Positions 7,901 to 13,794 of a DNA stretch of 18,812 nt are shown piece by piece (within the stretch, counting starts at the first letter, position 1; every line of letters starts with the position of its first letter). Made by a program: the position numbers and the translations under genes. The stretch covers positions 1-18,812 of the forward strand of contig DASTRU010000287.1 of assembly GCA_035761045.1 (NCBI GenBank). The letters run 5' to 3'. This stretch comes from DASTRU01 sp035761045. GTDB lineage: Bacteria > Pseudomonadota > Gammaproteobacteria > Burkholderiales > Burkholderiaceae_E. Under the pieces are notes generated by a model. The model did not search any database. It was given only the letters and a program-made list of their open reading frames with translations, and was not told the DNA's origin.

Positions 7901-8308
7901 GAAACGTCCATGATGTTCGACATCACAACGACTAAACGCGTTATTAGCTCGCTCAAACGCTTGGGCATGCGCATCGCCATCGACGATTTCGGAACCGGCT
8001 TTTCGAGCCTTTCGCATCTTCAGCAGCTTGATATCGATGCGCTCAAAATCGACCAAAGCTTCGTGCGCGATTTACTTCTTGATGCGGGCGATGCGGCGAT
8101 CACTCGCGCGGTCATCGCATTAGGTCGAGGCATTGGCTTGCAAGTTATCGCCGAAGGCGTGGAGAACGCGCGACAACTCTCGTTCTTGCGCGATTGCGGC
8201 TGCGATCTTTACCAAGGCTTTCACTTTAGTCCCGCCGTTCCGCCGCAGGACTTCGAAGCCTTGCTTCGCTCCCAACAAACTCGCACGAAGCCGCCCATCA
8301 CGCGATAA
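4994..8308 (+). CDS. Cytoplasmic five-PAS GGDEF-EAL protein (c-di-GMP cyclase/phosphodiesterase)
   Basis: A 1104-residue protein without membrane segments. Five PAS-like repeats lie at about residues 35-142, 151-264, 277-396, 410-520 and 543-659; most show the Pxx(I/V)AYV...N.xF pattern and a Vxx-D exit. The GGDEF domain (about 672-834) has LTGLPNR, FIDLDHFKNVNDTLGH and an intact GGDEF at 748-752. An RxxD inhibitory site (RRND, 739-742) lies five residues before it. The EAL domain (about 850-1095) has EALLRW (Glu876), Asn935 in NFS, Glu967 in EITET, DDFG (997-998), Lys1018 in LKID and Glu1054 in AEGVE, so all expected catalytic residues are present. It may make and degrade c-di-GMP, or use GGDEF as a GTP sensor. 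The start is uncertain: ATG 4994 has only GAG ten bases upstream; GTG 4976 is the alternative. It converges on the RNA methyltransferase gene. Confidence 0.93.
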   Translation: MQHPPKLVPVAQRSESPASECRLPFEVTPAQRPLVHAVLDWLPYPAAYVDRDNHLRMANQAFAEALGASRDALIDAHIESTPLASHATLIDAALRGEQVRITVSNNGALALGSIPQRNEFGVIQGCLWIPLEISETSGVAIVAKPAPPRNALLHGVLASMPVALAYVSPRQIIEYVNASFCSLVRRHEAQVVGATLSSVVGDALADLDSAFEQAMTGRIVDLEYLVGDRNDNERWRRLRVLPPLASNDAEHGVFVMLTDVHDEKTARLALERRERQVREFSENIPHPVAYLSKDNTFGFVNNAFAQFFGLTRERIVGSSLSHVLGEASTIVDSDIHARVRSGEAVSEERRITLPNGAQRTVEIRWTPEVEMVAVNDTDDGVRTVRGLYLMIVDVEQSEAARIAFQDSVAELRRAMNSIDTPIALIDADECFRFANASMQAWYGLSGEQIVGRELKALLGERLYTKSVPYIARALAGEEVLFEREFMFPGGIERWTRVRYVPQRAADRRITGFYVVIFDVHDLKIQQRELQIKQEELRRANWLLSSHLENSPLAALELDADLNVRRWSERAERLFGWRRDQALNRSIWELSLIADGEVDAITRSFALVLSARQQRVSALQRVTRHDGSRIWCEWYISALADETGEVASIFALVQDVNQRVEAEARLQQLAAYDSLTGLPNRSSLQFELAQALDRARRSGSGVAALFIDLDHFKNVNDTLGHRIGDQLLVSVARILKSCVRRNDLVSRMGGDEFMVVVEHNKPRNAAQHVADKILIALNQPLPVEGHMLTVAASVGIAIFPDHGTDANLLLKNADVAMYHAKGLGKGRFEVYSDELAREREEQSLIEFSLRVAMASNQLTLAYQPRVMLEDGRIEGAEALLRWRHPELGDIPPKKFIRVAEETGLIFELGTWVFRKACQQLREWEREGLPIKTISVNFSARQLLTRDLVDRISNILTETGCDPRRLEVEITETSMMFDITTTKRVISSLKRLGMRIAIDDFGTGFSSLSHLQQLDIDALKIDQSFVRDLLLDAGDAAITRAVIALGRGIGLQVIAEGVENARQLSFLRDCGCDLYQGFHFSPAVPPQDFEALLRSQQTRTKPPITR

Positions 8309-8323
8309 GGGCATTCGCTCTTA
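8306..8323. terminator. Hairpin spanning both convergent stop codons (weak terminator candidate)
   Basis: TAAGGGC - ATTC - GCTCTTA forms a 7-pair stem with one G-T pair. It includes the TAA stop of the plus-strand gene and the stop of the minus-strand methyltransferase. On the plus strand AATTTATC follows, which is a poor U tract. In RNA from the minus strand the wobble becomes a mismatch. Confidence 0.3.
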
Positions 8324-9109
8324 ATTTATCAGCCCGCGTTGGCGGCGCATTTCAAACAAACATACGGCTACGGCCGCGGCGACGTTGATCGACTCGATCC
8401 GCGTTTCATGCGGAATGCGTACGCGTTGTTGAAGGATTTGCTTAATCTCATCCGAGATGCCGTGTCCTTCGTGGCCGAAAATCCATGCGCATGGCGGCTT
8501 TAAATCGACGCGATATAAGCTCGATGCGGCGTCGATCGTCGTGCCAATAAGCGGCACGCGCAGACGCTGAATATCCGCGACTAAGTCATTTACTTCGACT
8601 AAGGCCAATACCGCATGTGCGCCCATGCCCGCGCGCAACACTTTAGGCGACCATAATGACGCACACCCCCGCCCCGCCAATACGCCCGTCACTCCCGCGG
8701 CGGCGGCGGTGCGCAAGATCGCGCCGACGTTGCCAGGATCTTGCACGCCGTCGAGCACGACGCAGTCTTGACCTTGAAGATCGCTCACGCTTTTAGACGG
8801 CGGAATCACGGTAGCGATGATGGGAGGTGCGCTATCAAGCGACGATAGGTGGCGCATTACAGGGTCTGGCACCGCGATGACATTTATATGCCGCGCTCGT
8901 GCTGCGTCCATGCATTGAACAACATCGGGCCGATGAACACCCGCATCGCTTACTAAAACATGCTCGCAGGTATGCCCCGCCTCAAGCCACGCGCGTACTA
9001 AATGGTCGCCTTCGAGCAGCGCTAAGTTCTCGTCGCGAGCGGCATGTCCGAGCGCGAGTTTGCGTAGTCGTTTGACGAGCGGGTTGTCGCGAGACTCAAT
9101 ACGTTTCAT
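8321..9109 (-). CDS. SpoU/TrmH-family RNA 2'-O-methyltransferase
   Basis: A 262-residue SPOUT-fold enzyme that transfers a methyl group from S-adenosylmethionine to a ribose 2'-OH of rRNA or tRNA; the exact target cannot be told from sequence. The N-terminal substrate-binding domain covers about residues 1-105 (MKRIESRDNPLVKRLRKL). Motif 1 is VQDPGNVGAILRTAAAAG (122-139). Motif 2 is AWIFGHEGHGIS (208-219), with His where Asn or Ser is usual. Motif 3 is IPHETRIESINVAAAVAVC (232-250), where the family normally has a Met-x-Gly stretch after IP. I chose the ATG at 9109: it overlaps the rnhB stop as ATGA, and the conserved region starts there; upstream in-frame codons would run into rnhB. It is the last gene of the lpx operon. 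Confidence 0.92.
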   Translation of the reverse strand: MKRIESRDNPLVKRLRKLALGHAARDENLALLEGDHLVRAWLEAGHTCEHVLVSDAGVHRPDVVQCMDAARARHINVIAVPDPVMRHLSSLDSAPPIIATVIPPSKSVSDLQGQDCVVLDGVQDPGNVGAILRTAAAAGVTGVLAGRGCASLWSPKVLRAGMGAHAVLALVEVNDLVADIQRLRVPLIGTTIDAASSLYRVDLKPPCAWIFGHEGHGISDEIKQILQQRVRIPHETRIESINVAAAVAVCLFEMRRQRGLIN

Positions 9110-9726
9110 CGCATGCGCTGCAATGCCGCCGCGACGGGCGCGAACGATCGTCGGTGATGCATGCACGGACCATGCGCGATCAACGCACTCAAATGCGCTT
9201 GAGTTCCATAGCCGCGATGTTGGTCAAAGCCGTACATCGGATGCTGTTCGTGCAAGTCGTCGAGCATCGCGTCGCGCACGGTCTTTGCGAGAATGGACGC
9301 GGCGGAAATCGCTGGCACGCGCGCATCACCTTTCACGACCGCCTGCGCGCGCACATTGATGCGCGGCAGTTGATTGCCATCGATCAACGCCAACTCCGGT
9401 GTCACGCTTAAGCCTTGCACCGCTCGTCGCATGGCGAGCAAGGTGGCTTGCAAGATATTGATCGTGTCGATCTCCTCGACCGACGCCTCGGCCACGCACC
9501 ACGCCACGGCACGTTCGCGAATTTCAATCGCCAACGCATTACGGCGCGCGGGACTTAGGACTTTTGAATCGGCTAATCCAGCGATCGGCTTTTCGGGATC
9601 GAGAATCACGGCCGCCGCCACGACGGGACCGGCCAGCGGTCCACGACCGGCTTCATCGATCCCACACGTAAGAAGCGACTCGTCGAAAACGAATGCGTCT
9701 TGGGTCGATTCGTCGCGCCGTCTCAT
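9106..9726 (-). CDS. rnhB: Ribonuclease HII
   Basis: A 206-residue enzyme that cuts RNA in RNA-DNA hybrids and removes single misincorporated ribonucleotides from DNA. Acidic active-site residues are visible: Asp24 and Glu25 in GIDEAGRGPLAGPVV, Asp116 in LALIDGNQ, and Asp134 in KGDARVPAISAASILAK; the spacing matches known RNase HII enzymes. Both ends overlap neighbours by four bases: its ATG shares ATGA with the lpxB stop, and its TGA shares ATGA with the methyltransferase start. This implies translational coupling at the end of the lipid A operon. The position directly after lpxB is the common proteobacterial arrangement. Confidence 0.97.
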   Translation of the reverse strand: MRRRDESTQDAFVFDESLLTCGIDEAGRGPLAGPVVAAAVILDPEKPIAGLADSKVLSPARRNALAIEIRERAVAWCVAEASVEEIDTINILQATLLAMRRAVQGLSVTPELALIDGNQLPRINVRAQAVVKGDARVPAISAASILAKTVRDAMLDDLHEQHPMYGFDQHRGYGTQAHLSALIAHGPCMHHRRSFAPVAAALQRMR

Positions 9727-10895
9727 GCGTCTTCGCCGTTTGCCAGTAAGTCGTTGATCGCCTCGGCGGCGCGCGCTCCGGTGCCCTGCTTGAGTTCGCG
9801 ATGCATGGCGTCAAAGCGCGCGGCGAGATGACGGCGCCAGACTTCATCGTTGAGCGCATCGAACATCGCGTCGGCGATCATGTCGGGCTGCGCGCGCTCT
9901 TGTAAAAACTCGGGCACCACGAATTCGCGCGCCAGTACATTAGGTAAACCTACGTAGGGTAAATAGCCCATGCGCCGCATGAGTAAGGCGGATAACCACG
10001 CGGCTCGATACGCGATCACCATTGGTTTTTTAAACAGCGCGCATTCCAACGTCGCCGTGCCGCTAGCCACCAATACCGCGTCGCACGCTTCGATCGCATC
10101 GTGCGAGCGTCCATCGAGCACGGTGATGTTCGCACCGGCGATGCGTACGGGCTCGAGCTGCGCGTCGATACGGGTGCGCAACATCGGTGTCGCGGTGGGC
10201 ACGAGAAAACGCAAATTGCGTTCGCGCGAATGCATGAGCCGCATCGTTTCGGCAAAGATGGGACCAATGCGTTGCACTTCGCCCATGCGACTGCCGGGTA
10301 ACACCGCGACGACGCGTCCGCCTTGCGGCGCGAGTTTCAAACGTTTTCGGGCCGCTTCGGTATCGGGTACCAGCGGAATCGTATCGGCAAGCGGATGCCC
10401 GACATACACCGCGCGCACACCGGCGCGCTCGTAAAGCTCGGGCTCGAACGGAAAGAGGCACAACATCAAGTCGACCGAGCGTGCGATACGGTTGACCCGT
10501 TCGCCACGCCACGCCCAAATAGATGGACTTACGAAGTGAACGGTCTTGATGCCCGCGGCGCGCAAGTCGGCTTCCAACGAGAGATTAAAGTCGGGCGCAT
10601 CGGTGCCAATGAATAACGCCGGACGTTCGGCCAACACCCGCTCACGCAGCGCGCGCCGAATGCCAAGAATTGTGTGCAGATTGCGCAGTGCGTCCCAATA
10701 GCCGTGCACGGAAAGCGCATCCATCGGCCATTTAGACTTGAATCCGTGCGATTGCATGCGTGGCCCGCCAATACCCCAAAACTGCGTATTCGGCCATTGC
10801 TGCTTCAAAGGACCGAGCAACAGCCCGGCGAGTAAGTCCCCGGACGGTTCGCCTGCAACCATCGCGATACGACCCGGTTCGGTGTTGGGGGGCAC
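9723..10895 (-). CDS. lpxB: Lipid-A-disaccharide synthase
   Basis: A 390-residue GT-B type glycosyltransferase (E. coli 382) at the inner-membrane surface. It joins UDP-2,3-diacylglucosamine to lipid X to make the tetraacyl disaccharide-1-phosphate of lipid A. The signature IAMVAGEPSGDLLAGLLLG is at residues 10-28, followed by GIGGPRM and the family stretch VSPSIWAWR. The region with VLPGSRMGEVQR and LVASGTATLECALFKKPMVIAYR matches the nucleotide-sugar-binding C-terminal half. The start is a GTG at 10895, 12 bases after the lpxA stop, with GGA in the gap. The first in-frame ATG (residue 12) lies inside the conserved N-terminus, so it is too late. The stop overlaps the rnhB start. Confidence 0.96.
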   Translation of the reverse strand: MPPNTEPGRIAMVAGEPSGDLLAGLLLGPLKQQWPNTQFWGIGGPRMQSHGFKSKWPMDALSVHGYWDALRNLHTILGIRRALRERVLAERPALFIGTDAPDFNLSLEADLRAAGIKTVHFVSPSIWAWRGERVNRIARSVDLMLCLFPFEPELYERAGVRAVYVGHPLADTIPLVPDTEAARKRLKLAPQGGRVVAVLPGSRMGEVQRIGPIFAETMRLMHSRERNLRFLVPTATPMLRTRIDAQLEPVRIAGANITVLDGRSHDAIEACDAVLVASGTATLECALFKKPMVIAYRAAWLSALLMRRMGYLPYVGLPNVLAREFVVPEFLQERAQPDMIADAMFDALNDEVWRRHLAARFDAMHRELKQGTGARAAEAINDLLANGEDA

Positions 10896-10907
10896 GAATA
10901 ATCCGTA

Positions 10908-11693
10908 CTAGCGCACGATGCCGCGTTGCGAAGCGGCGATGAAATCGGCGAACGCCTTGACGTGCGCAGACGCGGTGGCTTGCGCCAGCTCAGCGATCTG
11001 GCGCTTGGCTTCGTCAAGCAGCAGTCCGTCGCGGTATACGAGCTTGTAGGCACGCTTGATCGCGTCGATGTCGTCGGCCGAGAACCCGCGTCGACGCAAA
11101 CCTTCGCTGTTGATTCCTCTTGGCGCGGCGGGCCCGCCATCGGCCATGACGAACGGCGGGATGTCTTGCACGAGTTTGCTCGACGCGGCGAGCATCGCGT
11201 GCGCGCCGAGTCGGCAAAACTGATGCACGCCGCTCATGCCGCCCAAAATCACCCAATCGCCCACATGCACATGGCCCGCGATCTGCGCGTTGTTCGCGAA
11301 GATCGTGTGGTTGCCCACGCGGCAATCATGCGCGATGTGCACATACGCCATGATCCAATTGTCGTCGCCGATGCGCGTCACGCCTTCGTCTTGCACGGTG
11401 CCGGTATTGAAGGTGCAAAACTCGCGAATCGTATTGCGGTCGCCAATCTCCAAGCGCGTGACTTCGCCAGCGTATTTTTTGTCTTGCGGCGGCTGGCCGA
11501 TCGAGTTGTGCGAATGAATGTGATTGTCGCGGCCGATCGTCGTGTCACCTGCGAGCACGCAATGCGAGTCGACACGACTGCCACGTCCGATGCGCACGCG
11601 CGATCCGACCAAGGTGTATGGCCCTATCTGCACATCGTCATCGAGCTCGGCGCCGGCTTCCACGATGGCCGTGGGATGGATGCGCGTGGTCAT
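10908..11693 (-). CDS. lpxA: UDP-N-acetylglucosamine O-acyltransferase
   Basis: A 261-residue, left-handed beta-helix trimeric enzyme (E. coli 262) that transfers an R-3-hydroxyacyl chain from ACP to the 3-OH of UDP-GlcNAc, the first lipid A step. Hexapeptide repeats fill residues 4-170. The catalytic histidine is His122 in YVHIAHDCRVG, corresponding to E. coli His125. The C-terminal helical part begins near GINSEGLRRRGFS. By ungapped alignment E. coli Gly173, the acyl-chain ruler, corresponds to Ala170 here (GAHAMLAAS), which may favour a chain shorter than C14. The ATG at 11693 has an AAAGGA site upstream. The stop is TAG. It lies 31 bases after fabZ. Confidence 0.97.
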   Translation of the reverse strand: MTTRIHPTAIVEAGAELDDDVQIGPYTLVGSRVRIGRGSRVDSHCVLAGDTTIGRDNHIHSHNSIGQPPQDKKYAGEVTRLEIGDRNTIREFCTFNTGTVQDEGVTRIGDDNWIMAYVHIAHDCRVGNHTIFANNAQIAGHVHVGDWVILGGMSGVHQFCRLGAHAMLAASSKLVQDIPPFVMADGGPAAPRGINSEGLRRRGFSADDIDAIKRAYKLVYRDGLLLDEAKRQIAELAQATASAHVKAFADFIAASQRGIVR

Positions 11694-11724
11694 AAGCGCG
11701 CTGTCCTTTCAATCAATCAATCGA

Positions 11725-12198
11725 TCAAGCCACTTGCGTCGGATCGCTGACCGAACGCAAGGTGCATAGCAATTCCGCCTCGGCGGCAACTTGTCCGTCC
11801 ACATACGCGCGCGCCGCGTACTTACCCAAGCGCGGCGATTGTCGAATGATGTCGATATCCAGCGTGAGTTGATCGCCAGGCAACACGGGCTTTTTGAAGC
11901 GCGCGCCGTCGATGCCAACGAAGTAATACACCGAGTCCGAATCCGGCAACCGGTTCATGCTCTTAAACGACAAGATGCCGGCGGTTTGCGCGAGCGCTTC
12001 GATCACGAGCACGCCCGGCATGACTGGATAGTGTGGAAAGTGTCCGGTGAAGAACGGCTCGTTGATCGTCACGTTCTTGATCGCACGGATACGCTTGCCA
12101 GGCTCGAGTTCAAGCACGCGATCAACCAGCAACATCGGGTAGCGGTGCGGCAAATGTTTAAGAATCTCGAGGATATCGAGCGTCGCCAAAGTGCTCAT
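11725..12198 (-). CDS. fabZ: 3-hydroxyacyl-ACP dehydratase FabZ
   Basis: A 157-residue hot-dog-fold dehydratase (E. coli 151) that makes trans-2-enoyl-ACP from 3-hydroxyacyl-ACP in fatty-acid elongation. The active-site segment GHFPHYPVMPGVLVIEAL carries His53 and Glu67. LPHRYPMLLVDRV near the N-terminus and the RFKKPVLPGDQL stretch are typical of the family. I chose the ATG at 12198: it overlaps the lpxD stop as ATGA and starts the conserved sequence; earlier in-frame codons lie within lpxD. FabZ and LpxA draw on the same 3-hydroxyacyl-ACP pool, so joint placement can balance phospholipid and lipid A synthesis. Confidence 0.97.
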   Translation of the reverse strand: MSTLATLDILEILKHLPHRYPMLLVDRVLELEPGKRIRAIKNVTINEPFFTGHFPHYPVMPGVLVIEALAQTAGILSFKSMNRLPDSDSVYYFVGIDGARFKKPVLPGDQLTLDIDIIRQSPRLGKYAARAYVDGQVAAEAELLCTLRSVSDPTQVA

Positions 12199-13256
12199 GA
12201 GGATTTTTTCTCCGTACCGGCGCGCTCTTCGCGCGCTTCGCGTTCGAGTTCGCGGACGCGCTCGCGCAGGTCCGCCAAATTGCGCAATACCGCTGCGTTG
12301 CGCTCCCATCCACGATGGGTATCGATGGGAAAACTGCCCGAGTATCGCCCAGGCGTATGGATTGACTTAGCGACTAATGCCCCACCGGACACATGCACGT
12401 CATCGCCAATTTCGATGTGCCCGACGACCATGGCGGCGCCACCGAATGTGCAACGCTTGCCGATCGTGGTGCTGCCCGCGATGCCCACGCAGGCGGCGAT
12501 CGCGGTGTGCTCGCCTATGCGCACGTTGTGGGCGATTTGAATTTGGTTGTCGAGCTTCACGCCGTCACCGATGACAGTGTCGTCCAACGCGCCTCGATCG
12601 ATCGTTGTGTTCGCGCCAATTTCGACATCGTTACCCACGAGCACTCGGCCCACTTGTGGAATCTTGACCCAGGCGCCGCGATCGGGTGCCAGCCCGAATC
12701 CGTCGGAACCGATGACGGCGCCCGCATGCACGATGCAGCGGTCGCCCATCACCGTCCCGTCGTACACCGACACATTCGCATGCAACAAGCAATCGGCGCC
12801 GACGTGCACCGCCTCGCCAAGCACGCAACCCGGGCCGATGTCGGTGCCCAAGCCAATCACGCATCCCGCGCCGATGACCGCGTTCGGTCCCACGTTGACG
12901 TCTTCCGCGACGCGAGCGTCCGCAGCCACGACGGCGCTTGGATGAATGCCCAGCACCTTACGCGGCGAGCGCGTTTGCACCATGTATTGGCTAATGCGCG
13001 CGAACGCGAGATAAGGCTGATCGTGCAGCCATACGGTTCGGAGATCGCTGCGTAGCGCGTCGCCATGAGCGGGACGCACGATCAACGCGCCCGCCCGGCT
13101 TGCGGCCGCCACCGCTAAATATTTGTCTTGCGCAACGAAGGCAATGTGCTGCGCACCCGCGGTCTCAATCGAAGCGAAACCAACCACGCTTCGCGACGGA
13201 TCGCCCAACAAGCGACCGCCGAAACGCGTGCATAAGTCGTCGAGCGTGAAGCGCAC
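12195..13256 (-). CDS. lpxD: UDP-3-O-acylglucosamine N-acyltransferase
   Basis: A 353-residue enzyme (E. coli 341) that adds the second, amide-linked hydroxyacyl chain in lipid A synthesis. The N-terminal uridine-binding domain spans about residues 1-100. It is followed by left-handed beta-helix hexapeptide repeats (about 104-315) and a charged C-terminal helix. His243 in NQIQIAHNVRIG corresponds to the catalytic His239 of E. coli. SDGFGLAPDRGAWVKIPQ is a conserved family loop. The start is a GTG at 13256, 17 bases after skp, with no strong Shine-Dalgarno; I kept it because the conserved (M)RFTLDDL sequence starts there. The tail EREAREERAGTEKKSS is more charged than usual. The TGA stop overlaps the fabZ start. 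Confidence 0.96.
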   Translation of the reverse strand: MRFTLDDLCTRFGGRLLGDPSRSVVGFASIETAGAQHIAFVAQDKYLAVAAASRAGALIVRPAHGDALRSDLRTVWLHDQPYLAFARISQYMVQTRSPRKVLGIHPSAVVAADARVAEDVNVGPNAVIGAGCVIGLGTDIGPGCVLGEAVHVGADCLLHANVSVYDGTVMGDRCIVHAGAVIGSDGFGLAPDRGAWVKIPQVGRVLVGNDVEIGANTTIDRGALDDTVIGDGVKLDNQIQIAHNVRIGEHTAIAACVGIAGSTTIGKRCTFGGAAMVVGHIEIGDDVHVSGGALVAKSIHTPGRYSGSFPIDTHRGWERNAAVLRNLADLRERVRELEREAREERAGTEKKSS

Positions 13257-13273
13257 GGCGAGACCACGCCGGT

Positions 13274-13783
13274 TTACTTAGCCGCGTTCAGCGCCTTGAT
13301 CACTTTGTCGGTGATATCAATGCGCGGACTCGCGTAGACCGCTTCCTGAAGGATGAGGTCGTATTTTTCGGTTTCGGAAATTTGCCGGATCACGCGATTG
13401 GCCCGTTCGAGAACGCTTGCGAGCTCTTCGTTGCGGCGCTGGTTCAAATCCTCGCGCAACTCGCGTTGGCGGCGTTGGAATTCACGGTCTTGATCGGCGA
13501 GTTCGCGTTGCCGACGCGAGCGATCGGATTCGGACAACACCGCCGCTTCTTTCTCGAAACGCTCCGACGCCGTCTTCAACCGCGCGGCCAGATCCTCGAT
13601 GTCTTTTTGACGCTTGGAGAACTCCGCCTCGAGTCGTTGTTGCGCGGCGCGCGCGGGTTGGGATTCACGGAAAATTTTCTCGGTGTTGACAAAGCCGATG
13701 CGAACTTCTTGAGCGATCGCGGGGGTAGCGGCGATGAGCAACGTGGAAATCAACCATCGGGCCGACAGGGCACGCAGGATCAT
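13274..13783 (-). CDS. skp: Periplasmic chaperone Skp/OmpH
   Basis: A 169-residue protein (E. coli 161). Residues 1-24 are a signal peptide ending AIA before Gln25. The mature start VRIGFVNTEKIF is typical of OmpH-like proteins. A long, strongly charged coiled coil (about 45-140, rich in Glu, Arg and Gln) forms the tentacle arms, and the C-terminal strand part ends with IDITDKVIKALNAAK. The trimer is known to hold unfolded outer-membrane proteins in the periplasm and deliver them to the BAM complex. The gene lies 11 bases after bamA; the AAGGA ribosome site begins inside the bamA stop codon, so the two are tightly coupled. Confidence 0.95.
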   Translation of the reverse strand: MILRALSARWLISTLLIAATPAIAQEVRIGFVNTEKIFRESQPARAAQQRLEAEFSKRQKDIEDLAARLKTASERFEKEAAVLSESDRSRRQRELADQDREFQRRQRELREDLNQRRNEELASVLERANRVIRQISETEKYDLILQEAVYASPRIDITDKVIKALNAAK

Positions 13784-13794
13784 GTGGATCGTCC

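Noticed and set aside
11709..11728. Short AATC-type repeat between fabZ and lpxA
   Set aside because: Only about four imperfect 4-base units covering the fabZ stop; too short to call a functional repeat.
10926..11750. A 274-codon open frame on the plus strand, antisense to lpxA
   Set aside because: Its sequence is His/Arg/Ala-rich with no recognisable domain, and lpxA on the other strand is full length and conserved. Long antisense frames are expected in GC-rich genes.
11791..13055. Two long open frames on the plus strand antisense to fabZ and lpxD
   Set aside because: Mirror frames of conserved genes, with mutual overlap and low-complexity Arg/His/Val-rich translations.
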